A DNA stretch of 64,000 nt from Rhopalosiphum padi (taxonomy: Eukaryota > Arthropoda > Insecta > Hemiptera > Aphididae), in contig NC_083597.1 in the NCBI RefSeq assembly GCF_020882245.1, positions 74,750,152-74,814,151 on the forward strand. Direction: 5' to 3'. Position 1 is the first letter of the stretch, and each line of letters starts with the position of its first letter. Below are positions 1 through 14,952 of the stretch, piece after piece. Under the pieces are notes generated by a model that was given only the letters and a program-made list of their open reading frames with translations, had not been told where the DNA came from and made no database searches. The translations under genes were made by a program, and so were the position numbers.

Positions 1-3000
1 TTAAACCATCATAAATAATAATTCTTTTTACAAATATTTATGCAATTTATACAATTGGATACTTTAAAATAATTGATTTAATTAATACCTTCTTTAAAAA
101 GGTAATTTATATATTTTTTAAGAACTCGATAAATTGTTATAATACGTTTTATTGTATATATATAATAATAAAGTAGTAAAGTGTACAATATTTAAATATA
201 TAAAATAAAAAATGTCCAAAAAGTAGAAACTTATATTATACCTTTACAACAAATTTAAATTAATTAAGATAGTTAGAGTAGAAAATATGGAATATTGGCA
301 ACTTATTATAATTATTATAATGTATGGAATGGATACGTATTTTTTACTAAGTTATATAGAAAAAATGTTTTAGTTATAAGTTAACATATTTATATATAAC
401 CTTATAAACATCAAAGGTGCTTATTTTACAAATATATTACTGATTGTACGGTTTTAAAAAAAATATATATATATAGAATTAAAAAAAATATTTTTAATTT
501 TTGAATATAAAATATATTTCCTATAGAACCAAAAAAATAAGCTAATAGATGCATACATAGGTTCATAACAATGATCGAACATAATGAAGTATGTAAGTTA
601 TAAGTATTTATGTAAATAACATTGAATAAATATAATCGATTTGTATAAAGGTAAGGTTAAAGGAAACAAGAAAAAAATATTTCAAAAAAGTGAGTTTTGA
701 AAAGGAGAAAACTTTTCAACAAAATAATAACTGTTAAATTTAACGAGTAACATAATTTGTTTCAATATGTCTATAGCTTAAATTGTTGTCAATAATCTAT
801 TTCAATTACATATAATATCATAAAAACAATTTCCGAACGTTTTGCTGTTTTTATCAGTAATATCACTTATATATCTGTATTACTTCATACACTATGTTCT
901 CATGTTCATAGGTATAGCGGTCAGACACGTTTGCATTCTATACTACTATTATTTATACCGGAAAATTAAAATTACAAATTTGAGTAACCATTTCCTGACG
1001 TCGACAAGAAAGGATTGTTTCCGAGTTATTAGATTTTCGTACGGAATAAAACGGAAAGTTTTATGCTTGTACGCATTCAATTATTCTTTAATCTTTTTTT
1101 TTTTTATTCTTCGGGATACGACATCTAATTTAAGCGTTTAATTCCGCTGAATAAGCAAACTAAAGGCGTTAGTCGAGTATTATAACATATATATATAAAA
1201 ATTTTCTCCGAGCTCAAAAAGGAGACCCAGCCCGTTAATTAATCAAAAGACGTCGTTTGGCATGAAATTCATTTTTTTTAACAACCTCCCCTCACTTATT
1301 CTCACTCGCTCGTGCCGTCATATCTCACGGTTATACATCTCATCCTAAAAAAAGATGAAATTAAATCGCGCTACTCCAATGTAAGTCCCGGACGAGCTAG
1401 TATTAAGACGTCACTTGTATTATATATGTATGGAGCGATATTTCATTGAGGGGCGAGTTTTCGCGTACGCAGCAACGGCGATTGTAAAATTACATTCCCA
1501 CACCGTGGAGCGTCGACCGTCCGTCTGTCCGTTATAATGGGTTGCTTTTTTAACATTGGTAAAATAATATTATAAAAATCCCGTTATAATATAAACCTAA
1601 AATATTATATATTAATTCAGTTTGGAAATTCATACATTTGATTATTTGAATATAAAATTTTTATTTTCTTAACACCTGCAAACAGTGTTTCCCATCATTG
1701 GTGAAAACTTCGCTATGATACGCTATGATATTAGGTAGGTACATTATGCGTATGTAATATTATGAATATAATGTAGTAAGGGACAGGCGCGTAACAAACA
1801 TTTTGAACTCAGGTTATTTCCTCCCTCATCGTTGATCAATAATATAGTAGATAAAACTCAAATAATGACAAATGAAAAATCGATATTTTTATCTTCTAAA
1901 ATAAAATTAAAATTATTGTTGTTATCATCGTTGACCAATACAACACTATACGTCATAAAAACACATGCAATACAACACATACTAATCACGATCACCTATA
2001 GAATGTACAGAAAACAAATAATAAAACATGAATATTTTATTTACAATGACAAAAATATTGTGTTAAAAACTGAAAATATGAAAATAATATTATATCTAAT
2101 AAATTTGTTTATTTATCTTTTTAATACTTTAATAAAAGTTATTAATGTTAATTAAATTAGTTTATTATATCTATTAATACTGTTTTCTTTAGTGGATTTC
2201 GTATTTCTTGTGAAAAGATACTATTGATATTAGTCAAAATGAAGATACATTTTTATACGGTTTAAAATAATAATGATATTTTATTCAAATAAGTTTTAAA
2301 TCTGTCTCGTGTATTTTCACTAAATATATGAAATTGCAAAATTAATCGTAAAATACGTTAAAAATTGTCTGTATTTCGAAGTATATTAGTGTATAGTACA
2401 ATCACTACAATTAATATTTTTTGAATTTATAACGCAGATAATTTTGTAGGTATATATAGTTTATTTAGGTATAAGCAAGTCTATATTAAGATGGAAATTG
2501 GGTTTGGTTTAGGATTAATGACTTTACTCAAATTAAGTATATAGTATTGAATTATTTTACATTTTAGCAATTTTATTTACTATTAAAATTATTTAAAAAA
2601 AATATCTAGTATATTTTACCTAAATCTAAAAATTGATGTATCTCAAAACTTTTTCAAGTATCTTCGCTGACTACGTATATCATATACATGCCGTGACATT
2701 ATGATATAATATACTGCTTTTTTGTTTGGACATACCACATCACCAATGCATTTTTGTATATTATGCTTAAAATAATATAAACCATTCAATTTTATACGTT
2801 TTTGTTTTCAATTAGATCGTTATATTCTTGAAATAAAAATTAAATCACCATAAGTAAATCGCTGTGACACCTTACCAAAATATCGTTTATTAAATTAATT
2901 TACGAGTGACCGGTACTGCAGTCGAGATTGGTTGTATTTCGTGCCATGAATAATTAGTTATGGCTGACTTTAATAGTTCGACATACTTTTCAATGCCCAA

Positions 3001-4380
3001 ATCACTGGTTATTGATAACTCAATCCACATACAACACACTCGTATCACCAGCTTAACCAATTGATAATATTATGACTAGGACACTGGGTTAATCGTATTC
3101 AGGCATAATACACGCATATATTATGGATGTAATATTGTGAATGGCTTATATGGTTATATGGCTATGCAGATCACAAATTATGTGAATAACACATAAAGGT
3201 GTTAATACTATAGTACCAATCAAGGTAATTGACAATTGTCTTCCGGTATATAAATAAATAAATTGTATCTTTAAGCGGGTATATCAATTACGAATCGGTT
3301 ATACAACACGAGTATAAAATATAAATATTAGAAACATTTAAATAAGCCAAAGAAAAAATTGATAAATTCCATTTACTTAATACCTATATCTACTTATATT
3401 TAAAAAGATTGAGAATACGAGTATTATATAATGCACATAAAATAAATGGATAGACTTTATAGTCTCATATGATTTTTAAAAGTCGTAGTCCTAACATATT
3501 ATAAACTATATTTATTATTATGTGTTAATATGTATAACACAATAATATTCAAGAGGTATATTATAAACATAATTTTTAATTAATACAAGTAGTAATACAA
3601 CGTATATATAAAAACAAATTATGATATATGGTAATCAATTGGTACGCATGCCACCCACGTGTGAAACGAGGGGTAAAAATTAAATACAGAAACCACCGTG
3701 GCGTATACAATGCGTGTACATAATACATACTAAAATATATCACAATAAGAAGGTATGAAAAAATACACATGGAAATCAGCCCCTAGTAAAGTGTGAACTA
3801 TGAAAATGTCAATATTATGTAGTAATAGTTTAAACAATGTGTTGTTTAGAACAAAAATGTTAACTTAAAAAACAGCTCTAAATCATAATGCACACACAAC
3901 TTCTCGGCCGTTGTTGGTATAGTAGAAAATAATAATAAACGAATAATGACATCATAATAAAACTATAAAATATGATCTTAAAATAAAGAAGGCTTGTAAG
4001 TAATCCCTTTTCTGTAAAATTGTAGGTATCGAGTATACGTCGTCATTGAGTGGGTCACATGAAGGATGTGTTAAATTTGAATTCGATGATAAATCATCAT
4101 TAAATACAATGTAAAACGGTTCTGAGCGAAAACGGTCGTGTCAACACTGCGTATATTTTTAGGGTATTTTATTTAATATTTATATTGCTACTATCAAAAA
4201 CAAATCGCTTATAATTTAATAGTTCATAACTACCATTTCACACGATACAACCAGCTAATGTTTAATTTTTACATTAATAGTTTTTTTTATTAATTTTCTA
4301 TTATTAAAACTGCTTTGTGGTTATCAACATGATGATCGGTGCATTTTTATAATAAAAAAAGTGTCTTCGGGTACAAAGAA
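1..4380. other. AT-rich non-coding stretch
   Basis: This stretch is mostly A/T with homopolymer runs and no supported gene. A patch at about 1200-1540 is less AT-rich and more complex (CTCACTCGCTCGTGCCGTC around 1300, GGAGCGTCGACCGTCCGTC around 1507) and could be conserved regulatory DNA. An open frame at 1832-2155 (107 codons, TTG start, very rich in Ile, Lys and Leu) and one at 842-1141 (TTG start) have the amino-acid content expected of random AT-rich DNA, so I do not call them genes. One copy of the dispersed motif lies at the right end. Confidence 0.7.
4115..4145 (+). repeat. Dispersed aphid-like repeat motif, copy 1
   Basis: The core reads ACGGTTCTGAGCGAAAACGG, followed by TCGTGTCA. 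The same core with substitutions recurs at 42236-42262 (+), 42931-42967 (-), 59921-59956 (+) and 60801-60824 (-). Downstream AT-rich sequence (TTTTTAGGGTATTTTATTT, then TTCATAACTACCATTTCAC) resembles the flank of a high-copy repeat I associate with aphid genomes. The boundaries of the repeat unit are not visible here. Confidence 0.5.
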
Positions 4381-4523
4381 AACACACACGCGCGCGCATC
4401 AATGCAAAACCAATACGTTCGTCGGTCCGCTCAGAATCTAAAAAAAGAAATTAAGTTCGGTACTATATACTTGTGTAACTACGTTTACGCAACACGACCG
4501 CGTGTATAATAACATACACATAC

Positions 4524-4544
4524 GTATATATATATATATATATA
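4524..4544. repeat. (TA)n microsatellite
   Basis: An uninterrupted TA dinucleotide run inside the first GC-rich island. Confidence 0.85.
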
Positions 4545-5134
4545 CATAATATAATATTATTATTTATAGGTACGTTTATATAGGTCGGAGTAGGTACACA
4601 TATACCACCACCGGTCGTTTTAGCCGGACCTTAATTAATATACGCTGGGTGGTCCGCGACGGCGATCGTCACGACATGTCAACGTCCGTCGTCGTCTGCT
4701 CCGCCGTATACGCGAGCCCGCGCGCGCGCGCCGCTATATAGAATACCGTCGTTGTTGCCGCTCGGCCGCTTATTATTATCATTATATATGTACAATATCA
4801 TATTATGTATATTATACACTGCAGCGAGTATATGTACTATTATTATTACTATTATTATTATTATTATGTACGACGTAGGTATATATATTGCAGAACACGA
4901 TATTAAATAATGCATTTGCGTGCAACCGTGCGTGTGTGCGTGCGCGTGTGTGGACTACCCGTGCACACAATGTCATGTATATAGGTATAACACATTATAA
5001 TACGTTATAAACGTATACGTCGACGACTTTTATACGTATAATGTGTACACGAAACTGCTCCGTACGAGGGGCCGAACGTCATAGGTATATATTTATATAT
5101 ATATATGTGTGTGTGTGTATACGAGCGAAAAAGA

Positions 5135-5137
<3 letters not shown>

Positions 5138-5170
<33 letters not shown>
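5138..5170. repeat. (AT)n microsatellite
   Basis: A pure AT dinucleotide run of about 33 bases, preceded by a short (GT)n run at 5107-5118 and followed by AAT repeats. Confidence 0.9.
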
Positions 5171-5174
<4 letters not shown>

Positions 5175-5900
5175 ATAATATAATATATTAATATATAGGT
5201 ATACACAAAAGAAAAAAATGGTGTTTTTTTATTATTATTATTATTGTTGCGATCGCGCACCCGCGTGTGCAGTATATATAATATTATACCTAACATGTTA
5301 TATTTTACATAACATAATACGACCACCGCCTTGGCTCGGACTCCTCCTGTCACTGTCCGTTCGCCTGCATATATCATATACGTTATAAAAACATTATAAT
5401 TATATGCATGTACGTATATATATATGCGTGAGCGTTGTGCATATGATATTATAAAACACGTATATAGTACGCGGTTAATGCCGTTAAAAACTTTAACACT
5501 ACACACAAACGTAACGTTACGCGCAAATATCGTACATCGCGCGCGGGTATATGGCTATACGTATATAATACGATATTTATATAATATCATAATAATAATA
5601 TTATTATATACCGTGTCGGGTAATATTGTTATTGTTAAACAACGTCGTCGTCTCTCCGACTTTCTTTTTCCCTCCCCGTCTGAAATCCGGTGGCGTGACT
5701 TCGCGGTGCTAGGGAGCGTTGAGTGTATATTACGTACGTTGCACGGACAGTTGTACGCGCCGACGACGACCGAGCAAATAGAGCAGCCGAAAACCGGACA
5801 GACCTCTCGTGATAACGCGTCCACCTCGTTTTGTCGGTCGTCGTCGTCCGGACACGATATTATCGAAAACTCAAAAAACCCTCCGGAAACACCATGATAA

Positions 5901-8900
5901 TATTTTATACGTGTATGTGTGTTTACTGACCGATGTTCAAAAGGTTATTTTAACAGTGATAGATGTTTAACCTATAATTACTTCCCGACTTACTAAACGC
6001 CGGTACGAGTTAAACGGAAGTAGTTAATATAGCGCCCAGCAAATAGCTTCATCCTCATCTGCGTGCTTAACCAGACCTGACCACCAGACCACATCGATTA
6101 ACTTTAGAAACTCGTAAGAAGAATCTTGATCACTCGTTTACTCGATCTCTCTCATCCACCTATATTTATCTGTATTTGTTTATTTGTTGATACAAACCAC
6201 ACACATACCTGGTGTTCTATATTTATATTATTTTTCGATCATAATATTATTATATGTATATTTATACGCGGTTTTTCATACAAATTTTCCTTCCAATATT
6301 TGCTTTAATGACAGTCTTTCCACATCTCTGTCCCTGAGTACATGTCCTATCCGTATAATATTTTTCATAGTTATCTTTTTTCCAAATTTCTTTCATAAGT
6401 TACTGGTTCATTACCATTACATTGTACACGTTTCTCACTAAATGGAATTAATATATTGTTTCTGTCAAGAAGACAATTTATTTAAGGTAAAAAATACTTT
6501 ATTGGGGATACGATGATTCTGAGTATAGGCCACAGAGTACAGTGTCATTGGGTGTAAAAACTGAAAAAGACATGCACTATAACGTATTACAATCTCTAAA
6601 TTATAAAAATAATAATAAAGCAGTTTTTGTGTATATTTTTTGAAAATTGTGAGCTCAAAGGCCGACAGAAAAATATCACGTAACGTATAGGTATGAGTAG
6701 TGAAATAATATTAAACTAATGACACGGAGTCCGATAAATTATGTCAAGGGTGCATGGCTTAATGCAAATACAGTCGATCGCTGCATATAAATGTTTAACT
6801 CAAATGTATATGTGTATTGATTATGTCTTAATATTATACATACATTTCAATGAAACAAAGAGAAAATTATAGGCATATATAGTATATATATGTATCATTT
6901 ATTATATATTATTGAGATATTATGTTGGGTTGAGTAAACATAAAATATTAAGTCGTTTATCGAATTGGTATACTATTATCATACAACAACCAAATAGCTA
7001 TTCAATATTATTTGAAACAATAATAACCATATATGCACATTTCACGAAAAGGTCACGAACTGCAACGTTCAACTCATTGCTCATACATCGAGACCTGTAC
7101 AGTATACGTATTGTATTAGTATTATAATTTATAATATGTTATTTGTAATAGACGAATACCTGCAGCCTTTACTAACGACTTATGTAAATGTTACGATGAA
7201 ACAAAATTAATATTATTCAAAATAAATAATTTGTTAGGTAAATAAACCCTTTATTACTCACACGTCCCACCGACAACACCGTAAGTTCAACGCTGCCCTA
7301 CACTCTTCGACTATACATTGGTCGGTCGACGTACGAGAAAATACCGCGTGCAATCAGTACAACCCACACCAACTATATGCCGTCTCAGTTATTTCACCTC
7401 ATTTCCTACGTTAAATCTGGATGACTATTTCCGAAGCTAGCGCGATCACCTTGTCATGGATGCCTCTGCTTGAATATGACCAGTATTTTTCATTTGGGTT
7501 AAATATACCATCCCTACGTCCTTTGCACGCATTGCTTCCGACTTATTATTCTATTCGGCGTGCTTGCAGTTTAATGAAATTTTAATAAAACAATAAATTA
7601 TCCAACACAACAGCGCGACAGTGTTTTGTGTTAAAATCGCCTAGAACCTCAAAAATCCCACAGTCCGTTGTGTATTAAAATACAATAAAATATAAGTTAG
7701 ATTAAATTGTAAAGACGATCCCTGCGACCTGTCGAATACTGGAATATTTCTATAGTTGTCCATACCTTTGACACCATATTATATTTATAGTAGGCCAATA
7801 ACTAGAACTCATATTTTCCCCACAGTTATCTAAAATATATAATTCAATATTATGTACACACACACAAAGTATGTAAAACAGTCCGTTGCATATCAGTCCC
7901 CCTAAATGCAAAACTTAGAAAATTATAAGAACTACAATGCGTATGAACATCGACAACTCGAAATTGAAGCAACGCGAAGACTGCAAACCTGAAATCCGAG
8001 ATTCCTATTTGTCGTATATCAACTGTTGATTAATGTATTATACATATAACATATAAATATATGATATTAAAAACATAAGATAGTCACGTTTTCAAGTTGG
8101 TAAACCTACATAAATGTACTATATTGAAGATATATTACTAGATTAAAGATATTATAATCCAAAACTAATGATTTTAATTCAAATAATTAACGTGAAAATG
8201 ATGCATTAGTTTTAATTTTAATAGTGGCACGCGAATATCACAGTTTATGTGTTTTCTAAACTTATATTGTAAGATAATTTTTATTCTTATTTAATTTTAC
8301 AAACCATTATTTAATTCAAAATATGAATTTTGTTAACTAGTGTTTTTCAATAATTATAATAATTTAATATATCCTTAATATCTAACACTATTTTATCATT
8401 TTTAATATTTACTAAATTTGTATTATCAATTAGTAGGCAATTTCAGTATCAGTATGAATTCTAAAAAATTTGCAAATAAATAATGTTTTTTTTTAATCAT
8501 AATAGAAACACAATTAATCTTGAAAATTATAAACGTAAAAATGTGAAATTATATATTTAATAAATTATATTATATTTTCTGTATAGTATATTGTACTTTC
8601 TTAAAGTAGTATAAAACATACATAAAAGTAATTTTTCAAACCATGGTTCATATTTTTTTCAAATAATAAATTAAGTCTTTGTGCGAAACTGTGTGTAATA
8701 AAATACACTGCAACCATTACTCACGAATAATGTATGGTTGGAGATTAAAACCAGAAATTATATTATCATATAAAATGAATTGTATTTAGTGCGTTTCCTG
8801 CATTTCAACAATAGTATATTATGTAAACAGCTAGGGGTTCAAAATGCACATTAAGAATATTAAAAAAAAAAAATAATAATAATAGTAATAATAATAAAAA

Positions 8901-11900
8901 ACATTGTTACCGTATTGGTAATTCTACTAATCCTCATTACTCAATGCTCATGTATTGAATATGTAAAGAACCGACATTAAATTATTGTAATTCTTCTACA
9001 CAAACTTACGGTTTTAACTTTTCAATATTATATAGTATAAATGTTTGTATTTAAATATGAACTATAGTTATAGAAAATATAACAAATCAAAAACAGTTAA
9101 TTTACTAAAAACCTATTTTAAAAATGTTTTGTTTTATTTATTAGTATTACTGTATAATAAAATAAAGCTATTCTGCATATTTTTTTCACTTTTAAATTTA
9201 TCCAGTAACTAATACAAATGAAAACTAACATACAAATTATACTAGTGTATGTACATTAATTGTATTAGAAAATTAAATCTAGGTAAATTACACTTTTAAG
9301 TACGAATAGTACGATGCAACATAACTTTGTGTGCTATTATTTTTTCTAAAAATATCTTAAATAGATTAAGAGTCAAATATTAAAACTGTTTTTTAATGAA
9401 ATTTAGTATTTTATTCATAATAGTCGAAAAACAAGAATCATATTTTTTAATGATCTTATAACCATTAAAAACGATCTTAGAATAGTAAAAGTTTAATCTT
9501 TCGACGATCCTATTCATTTAATTTCAAATTAAGTTGGTTGTCTTGCAAATAATTCACTTCTAACAACTTTCAAAAACTTGATTAAACTATTTTAAATATA
9601 TACACCAGAAAAAAAATTCTGACGATCAATTTATTCCAAATTGTATTTGATATAAAATATGAACAAAACGATAGCCATAATATAACATAACTATAAATAT
9701 GCAATTCTATTTAATAAAATAATAATTAGGCGATACCCATAAATTAGTAAACACAATTCAAGTAAACAAATCATTAGTAAAGATAAATTCACCTAAACAA
9801 TATTGTTCATGAATATATGACGTATTCCTTGTTCATATATGTCAGTCGAGGGTGTTTAATGTATACATATACTATAATATGTACAATTTACATGCATAGG
9901 GAATGCTGTAATTAACTCAGCGCCGAAGTAATAACTTTAACACGCTACTTCAGTCATGAAATATCGATTGTTGTGTACTAATTAACAAGTAATTAAATAC
10001 CGAAATTCTTTAAAAAAGAGTAATAAAAAAATAAAAGTATTCAAAGTAATTAATTAATAATTGATGTTAAATATAAACAAAAATAACTTCTTTAGATGAA
10101 CTATAAAATATTTAAATACAAAAATAAATCATAAATAATGTATTATATTAAATTTTAGGTACATACCTACTTACTGTAATGTATCGTATTTGCGATAATC
10201 AAATTAAAATAAAAACATTTATATTCAAATAAACTACAGATGTATATGATGTCCACTGTACATAATAGTGTAATATGTGAGACATTGTAACCTATTTTAA
10301 TTATTTCATCCTTCTTTTGAACTGTACCAACGCCACAACTTACAGTGAACGATTAAAAACAATAATCAATTACGCGTACCAACCTACAGGCTACAATGTA
10401 GGTATATAATACTGTAGAACAATAGCGTGATAGAAATAAACGGATGGATGGTAAAATGTTCATCTAAATGGCTGACGGATACGAACGTCTGAGAACTAAA
10501 ACGGAACGAAATAAAAAACATACAATACGTGTACGCCGTACGGTATTCATTAGAAAGGTTTTAAAATACAAGCATATATAAAAACCTGTAGGTATCACCT
10601 TTGTGACTTAATTTAAATAAATCAAATATTGTTACGAATTGAATATTAGTTTATCATCAAAAAACATATTTTGAAATGACCCAACGCAGCCAACAAAAGC
10701 TGTATAAATTTCTCGACTCCATTATTTATACCGTATAGGAAAGTGTAAAGTTTTTAAGCACGTTTATAACAGTTATAACAATAACAGTTTTATATTACTA
10801 TTTAAAATAACTCTCGGCAGCTTCGACGGCCATTAGAATGAGTGACTTACTGCAGATATATGGATTATATAAAATTGATATACAGTAAATAAATAGTAAA
10901 TATACATATGATACGATATACTTGTAAACCTCTATAAATAGATTAGAAACAATAAAGTTTGTTTGATTGAATTAGCAACAATGATTGCAAATTTTATATG
11001 ACAGAAATAGGTAGTGTTTAGATCCTGATCGTGCCAATGAAATTCTAAAAGCTTTGAATTTTCTCTATTCTGCAAACCGTTATGCCGTATTAACTGCAGA
11101 GTGCAGTTATGTACATTTACCTATATATATATATATACTTTATCGTAACATATTTTTATAACGATAATGCGTTGTATCGATACATTATTATGTCTCCATT
11201 TCGTTCATAGACGATTTCTCCCTTGCGCCGACCCCGGTATCTGCAACCCCATCCCCTCCACAACCAATCATCCCATTACTGATAATATTATTGCATTTTG
11301 GAACACGATTGAACACGAGGTCGTTGATATTATAATGGTGTAAGTATAGCATAGTAATATTATATCATAAACTATATTATAGAGTATTATGCCTATAAAA
11401 GGTGTATGATAACCGAACGGCACCGGCCGTACACGTTCACGATGTATTAATAATAGATATATATACGTATATAATAATATTTTAATAAACCGATTACAAT
11501 ATTCGAACCATTAATCTCTCACACGTCAAACATACATATCTATTCATTCGAACGGCATCGCACTCCAAACATATGTTTTTTATAGCTGCATCATCGCTCA
11601 TCATAAACATCAGACGCTACTGCACATATTATATTGTATATTATTCTGTGTAGCGCTGCACAAAGCAATTATTAGTACATCAAGTGGAATAAGTATTATT
11701 CAACTTTAAACACTGATGACAGTAATGTCATTGTTAACATGTTACTTTAGAAATATACTTAAACACACACGCAACTAACGAGTGTACGACTCGGTTTGAT
11801 CGTCTAAACGTAGGTGTACAGCAGGGTGTTTAACCTTAGTTTTCTTATTCGTACATAATATACATACCTGTGCTCTTTTACTAATACAAGACGAGTCTGA

Positions 11901-14600
11901 AGCCTACCTACTTCCCATATATTAATATAATATATGTTTGTCTATATTGTATATACGTATACTCATCTGCCCACCGTTCCTTGCCAAAAAATTAAAACCC
12001 GCGTTATACTATTTGTGTGCTTATAATGCAAATTTATAATTCAACATATTTCAACCTTATAAAACGTTTACACAATTATCAATTCATTAGCTGACTACGT
12101 AATTTGGACATCAAAAACAAAAATAGAACTATCAACCGTAATAATTATGGCACTCTTATACACTAATATAATTTTCCAAAATCATGTTGTACAAACATAT
12201 TTTACATTAATACGGAAAAAATCAATGTATAGACGCAGATAAATATTAAACGAGACACCCTGTGTATAGATATAATTATAACGGTGAACAACGGAAACCG
12301 TGTAAGTTTTTACAGTTAAACATATTATTGTTAAACGTAGTTGTTTAGGCGGACACCGTGTATACAAACGTTTTGTATACGTGTATTCGCGCATGCTTAT
12401 ACAAAGCAATCATTGTGATATGTAAGCGTTGGTCCAAGATGACTGACCTTTCCGGGTCAATTCCCAATCGAGCGTCACTGATCGTTACTAGATTAATTCC
12501 TATCGAGGGGGCATGTAATGTTATTAAAGGCTACGAAATTGCTTTCCAATCGTCAATAAATAGAAATCCTAATGCAATCAGCCTCGTTAACGTAACTATA
12601 ACTGCATAACAAAATAAATTACTCGCGGGGGAAACGAAAAAAACCTTCCTATACGGTATAATCGCGAAAGCTAGGTACATGTATATACGTATACTTGATA
12701 TTCAATACGTCATAATAGTGTGCGATGCGTACAGTATAGGACGAGTTCGTTATGACATTTTACAGTGCACTGACGTGCGTTGTAGGTAGATAATGATTAA
12801 CTCCAATGTCAATCGGTTTGCTCCCCTAACGGCTGTGCTTCCGCGTTTCCGTTCGACTAGGTACCTACGTTTAAAAATGCGTGAATAATGTCAAACAAAC
12901 TATTCGAAATGATAAACGCCTTAGATTATTCACGCTCTTCCTTTTTTCACTGCACTTCGTCGATATTATAATATATAATGTTATATAGTTATATATGCAT
13001 ACTCTGTGAACCGCGTTACGCGATCATAGTATGGGCTATCAATAATCGTCAATATTTACACGCAATGCTCTGACGAGTGATTTATATTATTATGTCCGTT
13101 ATGTAGGTACTTGAATAAAACCACAGGCGATTTTAAAAGAAATGGAAAATTTATATTTAAAACATTTTTTTTTTTTGGTATGCCTATTTCGAAATACAAT
13201 AATATGAATATGGGATTATTATTATTTTATTCAACCACCCACTTTAAACTTGAAATTCCTACGAAGCTACAACAGATATGATTCAAAATATCATATACAT
13301 ATAGTAGTTAGTGAAATTTAAATCAATATCAAGTTTTTCATTATATGCAATATTTATTTATAGTTAATTTTAAAAAAAACCCGTAACATTGAAATCCCAA
13401 TTCAACTTTTGACTTAGCATAATATTTATCGGTTTAATAATTCAGATTAAAATAACAAACATATTATTTGACCTAAAACCGTGGCCTTTATGAATAGTTA
13501 TAATTATTATTTTGTTTTATCTTTTTAAACATTGATTCCCCTTCATGGAAATGTCAAGATAACCGTCGTTGGAAATACTCGTACCTACATGACGCACCTG
13601 CAGCACGTACCATTGCAGCCGAACAATAATAATTATTCACTTCTCAAGTTATATGATATTCATCACGATTACACTGTCACTTAGTCAGAAAATCCCTAAA
13701 ATGGCGTCAACGTAAATGTGTTACGAATTTTCAGTGAAAATAATATAAAAATTGATATATAAAAAGAAACATACAGACAATATGTATAACTATTACTAGG
13801 TAACAAATACTAACCAATAACATTTCACAATATGTCACTTATGAAGTTTTATGGATAAACGGACTTTGTATATGAATTACTTATTATTATAATAGATACT
13901 TTAAAATTATATTGAATTTTTAGTAAACTGATAATAAATTTTATAATAATAATAAAATATGAATTAACAAAAGTATACGTAGATTAATAACCAAATGCTA
14001 TAACGTATAAGTTAATTAAATCATTGAATATAATAGGTAAACGTATTTATTAATGTATTATTAACTATTAAGTATTTAAACATATAAGGAATTATTATTA
14101 TATAAGATCCATTCTTAAGTATATATCTATGTACAAAATGATTTGTGATACAAAAATAGCTTATAAGATGCATTCATATAATAATAACTATGAATTTTGA
14201 TGACCAAAAATTAAAATTAAATACATATTAATGGTATGTGTTTATTGAAATCTCTAGATTATCAACTTTAAAGCTGGATTCACAGCCACTTCGCCATCTA
14301 CCGTATTTTGATTAGCCGTTAAAATTATAGTCGTATTATTCACTAATTATGATCTATCAGCATAGTTCCAGAGTTAGACCGAGCTCTGGACACGATAGTA
14401 GTCCATATTATCCAATGCAGTGTTATTATAGACACCTTTAACGGATTCAACAGTGACGTATTCACAAATAATCGAATATTAATTAATGTCACTGGTGACT
14501 ACTGACTTCGTAGGTATATTGATCAGGACGGGCCCTAAAAGGTTCCTAATTTAAAAGTCGGGGTATTGGCAAATATATTACTCGTTCATTTATACTTTTG
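5901..14600. other. Long AT-rich stretch without a supported gene
   Basis: AT-rich intergenic or intronic DNA. Less AT-rich, more complex patches lie at 6000-6110, 7250-7600, 10290-10560, 11200-11290, 12420-12910 and 13560-13720, and could be regulatory elements. An open frame at 12448-12609 begins at an internal ATG and runs 53 codons to TAA. It reads smoothly (MTDLSGSIPNRAS...) but has no splice signals or recognisable domain. On the minus strand near 7540 a 28-codon ATG frame (MRAKDVGMVYLTQ...) is seen. Neither is called. A weak possible member of the dispersed motif is at 6508-6531 (CGATGATTCTGAGTATAGG). Confidence 0.6.
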
Positions 14601-14631
14601 TCGTCTCCCACGTTGACCCTATATCACTTAC

Positions 14632-14908
14632 GCCACTGGTCTAAGTTAAAGATATATAGGCTATTCAAATTTCCGACGGGCTTATGGGGAGATAATATAA
14701 TGCACTCACACGTAATATTGTTATATCCGTGATCTTTTGTTGTACGTTCCCAGTCAATTTTTTCGTGGCGTTCGGGCGGCGCACGTCGTAATATTACGCG
14801 TGATATTAGGCGTGCGTGCATGTGCACCGTGCAGTACATTACTGTATCGCAATAAGAGCGGTGGCGGTGGTATATTAGAGCTCTGTCTCGATCTACTGTC
14901 GAATACAT
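14632..14908 (-). CDS. Candidate first coding exon, unknown protein
   Basis: A minus-strand frame starts at ATG 14908 (G at -3, upstream GAGAGCGAGCG) and stays open for 92 codons to a consensus donor GTAAGTGAT whose G is at 14631, just before the in-frame TGA. The product starts MYSTVDRDRALIY and ends NLDQW. It has mixed composition, many His and Arg residues, no signal peptide and no domain I recognise. The ORF ending exactly at a near-perfect donor, plus a GA-rich leader (complement of the CT tract), supports an exon. Against it, long frames are common by chance in this GC-rich island, and a second possible donor (GTGAGT) lies inside the frame. No downstream exon was identified. Confidence 0.27.
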
Positions 14909-14924
14909 CGCTCGCTCTCACACA

Positions 14925-14952
14925 CTCTCTCTCTCTCTCTCTCTCTCTCTCA
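14925..14952. repeat. (CT)n microsatellite
   Basis: A run of CT dinucleotides of about 28 bases, with a degenerate CT/CA-rich continuation to about 14975. On the minus strand it is a GA-rich tract immediately upstream of the candidate ATG at 14908. Confidence 0.9.

Larger units (their letters stand above)
4380..5900. other. GC/CpG-rich island 1, possible promoter or first exon
   Basis: CpG density rises sharply compared with both flanks (CGCGCGCGCGCGCCGC near 4718, TCGTCGTCGTCCGG near 5839), mixed with AT, GT and ATT microsatellites. Open frames of 137-157 codons lie on both strands between 5093 and 5897, but they contain microsatellite translations such as YIYIYIY and overlap each other, so none is convincing. 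A TSS could lie in 5640-5890, where simple repeats are absent. No TATA box or splice pair decides the strand. Confidence 0.45.

Noticed and set aside
1832..2155. 107-codon plus-strand ORF
   Set aside because: TTG start, Ile/Lys/Leu/Asn-dominated composition and no splice signals. One ORF of this length is about what chance gives in 64 kb of AT-rich DNA.
5093..5897. ORFs of 89-157 codons in the first island
   Set aside because: They overlap on both strands, include YIYIYIY tracts from the AT repeat, and have no start or splice support.
6508..6531. Possible sixth copy of the dispersed motif (GATTCTGAG)
   Set aside because: Only nine bases match exactly and the flanks do not follow the other copies.
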